DNA of 64,000 nt from Pogonophryne albipinna (Eukaryota > Chordata > Actinopteri > Perciformes > Artedidraconidae), in NCBI GenBank assembly GCA_028583405.1, contig JAPTMU010000086.1, forward strand, positions 558,001 through 622,000. The letters run 5' to 3'. Each line of letters begins with the position of its first letter. Positions within the stretch are counted from its first letter, which is position 1. Shown here piece after piece: positions 62,621 to 64,000 of the stretch. The translations under genes were made by a program, and so were the position numbers. The notes under the pieces were generated by a model that saw nothing but the letters and a program-made list of their open reading frames with translations, ran no database searches and was not told where the DNA came from.

Positions 62621-63188
62621 TAAAGGCTTCTCAATACTCTAATTTCCCCTCCTCGACTCCTATCCTCGTGACTTAGTCCCGCCCACAGGAGATGCGAGCG
62701 GAGGAGTCGAGGAGGGGAGCCGAGAGGAGGGGAAGCAGCAGGCGGTTAGAGAAATGAGAACTCCTCTCCTCTGAGCGGTCATTTTAAAGAGACGTCCATT
62801 AATGATGACGGGAGGCACAGTAGCCCTCTGTCTGATGGACAGATGTGTTCATGACGACTTATATATTTACTTTTAATTCATTCACAGTGCGGTATAATGA
62901 GACAATAACAGGCTACAGAGGCGGAAACACACATACACATATTTATATAAATATACAATTTCAGAATCAAACAAGTATGAGAGCACTCTCATAACGTAAC
63001 GCATCAGAGACTGGATATACCCCAAGCTCTCTCTGGTCGCTGAAATGAGGAATTGAAATTATGGGCCAAAAGTTGTATTTACAAGTATTAAAAGTAAGCA
63101 TAGGACACCAAACCAACTGAGACCCGTCCATCCGCCGCACCTAGGCCTACCACACACACACCTACACACTGTACCACACACTTTATAC
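62621..63188. mobile_element. Unresolved repeat with strong hairpin
   Basis: Starts after the LINE-A fragment with AGGCTTCTCAATACTC. A perfect 15-bp inverted repeat CCCCTCCTCGACTCC pairs 62646-62660 with 62703-62717. Probably a DNA-transposon end; family unknown. Confidence 0.35.
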
Positions 63189-64000
63189 CAGGCATCCTCA
63201 AAGTCCGGACTCCGGTCCGGGTCCGGACCCAACCACAACTTTCTCTGGACTCTGAGCAAATTATACTTTTCATATGTATTATCTGTGTTATCTGCGAGAC
63301 ATCGCCACAACACAACGAGTCAAAATTCTCCGCTATGTCCACTGCAAACAGCGCTCTGCATGTTCCACTGTCTGTGTGTGTCTGTCAACGCATTGGTCCA
63401 ATCACATTCAGCATCCCGTCAGTGTTTTTTTTCCCCCACCAACAGTCTGCGAATCAGAGGCACAGCAGGGCGGGTCTTCGCGGAATGCCGGTTGGAAAAA
63501 TGCGTGTGTCATCTCTTTCAACCTGTCTGAGTCAGAGCGAGAGTTACAAAAAAAAAAAGTCAGAGCGAGAGTTAACAGCTCATCTAGTTGCATCTGTACT
63601 GTAGCTGGTAGCCTATAGTTTCACCTACCGGGGTGGCAACTGACACCCTAAAAATAGGCCTTGCCACCCCAGTTGGCAGCTTTGTTTTGAAAGAAAAGTT
63701 GTGGCTCATCGGACATTTATGAGAGAAAGTCTCTAATGTCCGAGTGCAAGTGAACGCAGCACAAGATGCACGTCTTGTAACCCCGGCCCTGGCGAGAGCG
63801 TGGAAATATGATTGGTGGCGATTTCATTTGAATGGGACGGTGCAAAACGAGAAGCATTCTGACCCAAATACTGAAGGAATGAGGTATTTGCGGCTGTACT
63901 TAGCATTGAATCAAAACTCACTAAAGCTTTTGACAAAAAATGCACATGCGTTAAAATAATTAGTGGCGTTAATTTTGTTTGCGTTATTAACGCATTAACT
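63189..64000 (+). mobile_element. hAT transposon E, copy 2, runs off the window
   Basis: Starts CAGGCATCCTCAAAGTCCGG and follows copy 1 closely to ~63775. Then ~120 bases absent from copy 1 (63776-63895), after which similarity returns for ~40 bases (TTAGCATTGAATCAAAACTC) before it diverges into a GCGTTAATTTTG / GCGTTATTAACGC repeat. Confidence 0.75.

Larger units (their letters stand above)
55859..64000. other. htt intron 50, 5' part (transposon nest)
   Basis: More than 8.1 kb with no huntingtin exon, against a few hundred bases for most htt introns here. From left to right: 270 bases of nothing recognised, LINE-A 3' part, 33-bp minisatellite, LINE-B with a hAT insert, a 1.5-kb hAT, an unresolved mosaic, LINE-A inner part, another mosaic, and a second hAT copy that runs out of the window. 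Confidence 0.8.

Overview
The window looks like teleost fish nuclear DNA. Two vertebrate protein genes run through it with canonical intron-exon structure, introns full of fish-type transposon debris, (CA)n/(GT)n/(AT)n microsatellites and minisatellites. The encoded huntingtin starts MATMEKLMKAFESLKSF with only four glutamines and no polyproline block, which is the fish form. Species cannot be fixed from the sequence alone.

Layout. (1) 1-23513: 3' three-quarters of a G-protein-coupled receptor kinase gene, plus strand, called grk4. Twelve coding exons (463 codons) join in one uninterrupted frame, covering the end of the RH domain, the whole AGC kinase domain and the C-terminal tail. The first ~115 residues lie upstream of the window. 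(2) 23514 to about 26.7 kb: 3' UTR. (3) About 26.7-27.8 kb: short intergenic region and putative htt promoter. (4) 27823-55858: huntingtin (htt), plus strand. Fifty exons that match the conserved gene, plus one extra in-frame exon, give about 2325 codons (2413 with the extra exon). The last ~800 residues lie beyond the window. The GRK4-HTT order and orientation is the same as on human 4p16.3. (5) 55859-64000: a very large htt intron made of nested transposons: two LINEs on the minus strand, a 33-bp coding minisatellite, hAT elements and unresolved mosaics.

Exon boundaries were set by translating across each junction and checking splice sites and codon phase. Cumulative length modulo 3 agrees with the phase at every junction in both genes, so no exon is missing between the first and last exons shown. 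Two introns use GC instead of GT donors.

The two proteins are not known to act in one pathway. GRK4 phosphorylates agonist-occupied GPCRs at the membrane; huntingtin is a large HEAT-repeat scaffold for vesicle transport, autophagy and transcriptional control. Their adjacency is conserved synteny, not an operon.

Main points for a second look: an extra 264-bp, Ser/Pro-rich, phase 0-0 exon (34637-34900) between conserved htt exons 12 and 13, placed exactly at the junction that builds the caspase-6 site; a 33-bp minisatellite derived from eleven codons of a LINE reverse transcriptase and later used as a target for further insertions; and several transposon insertions whose ends and target-site duplications can be read to the base.
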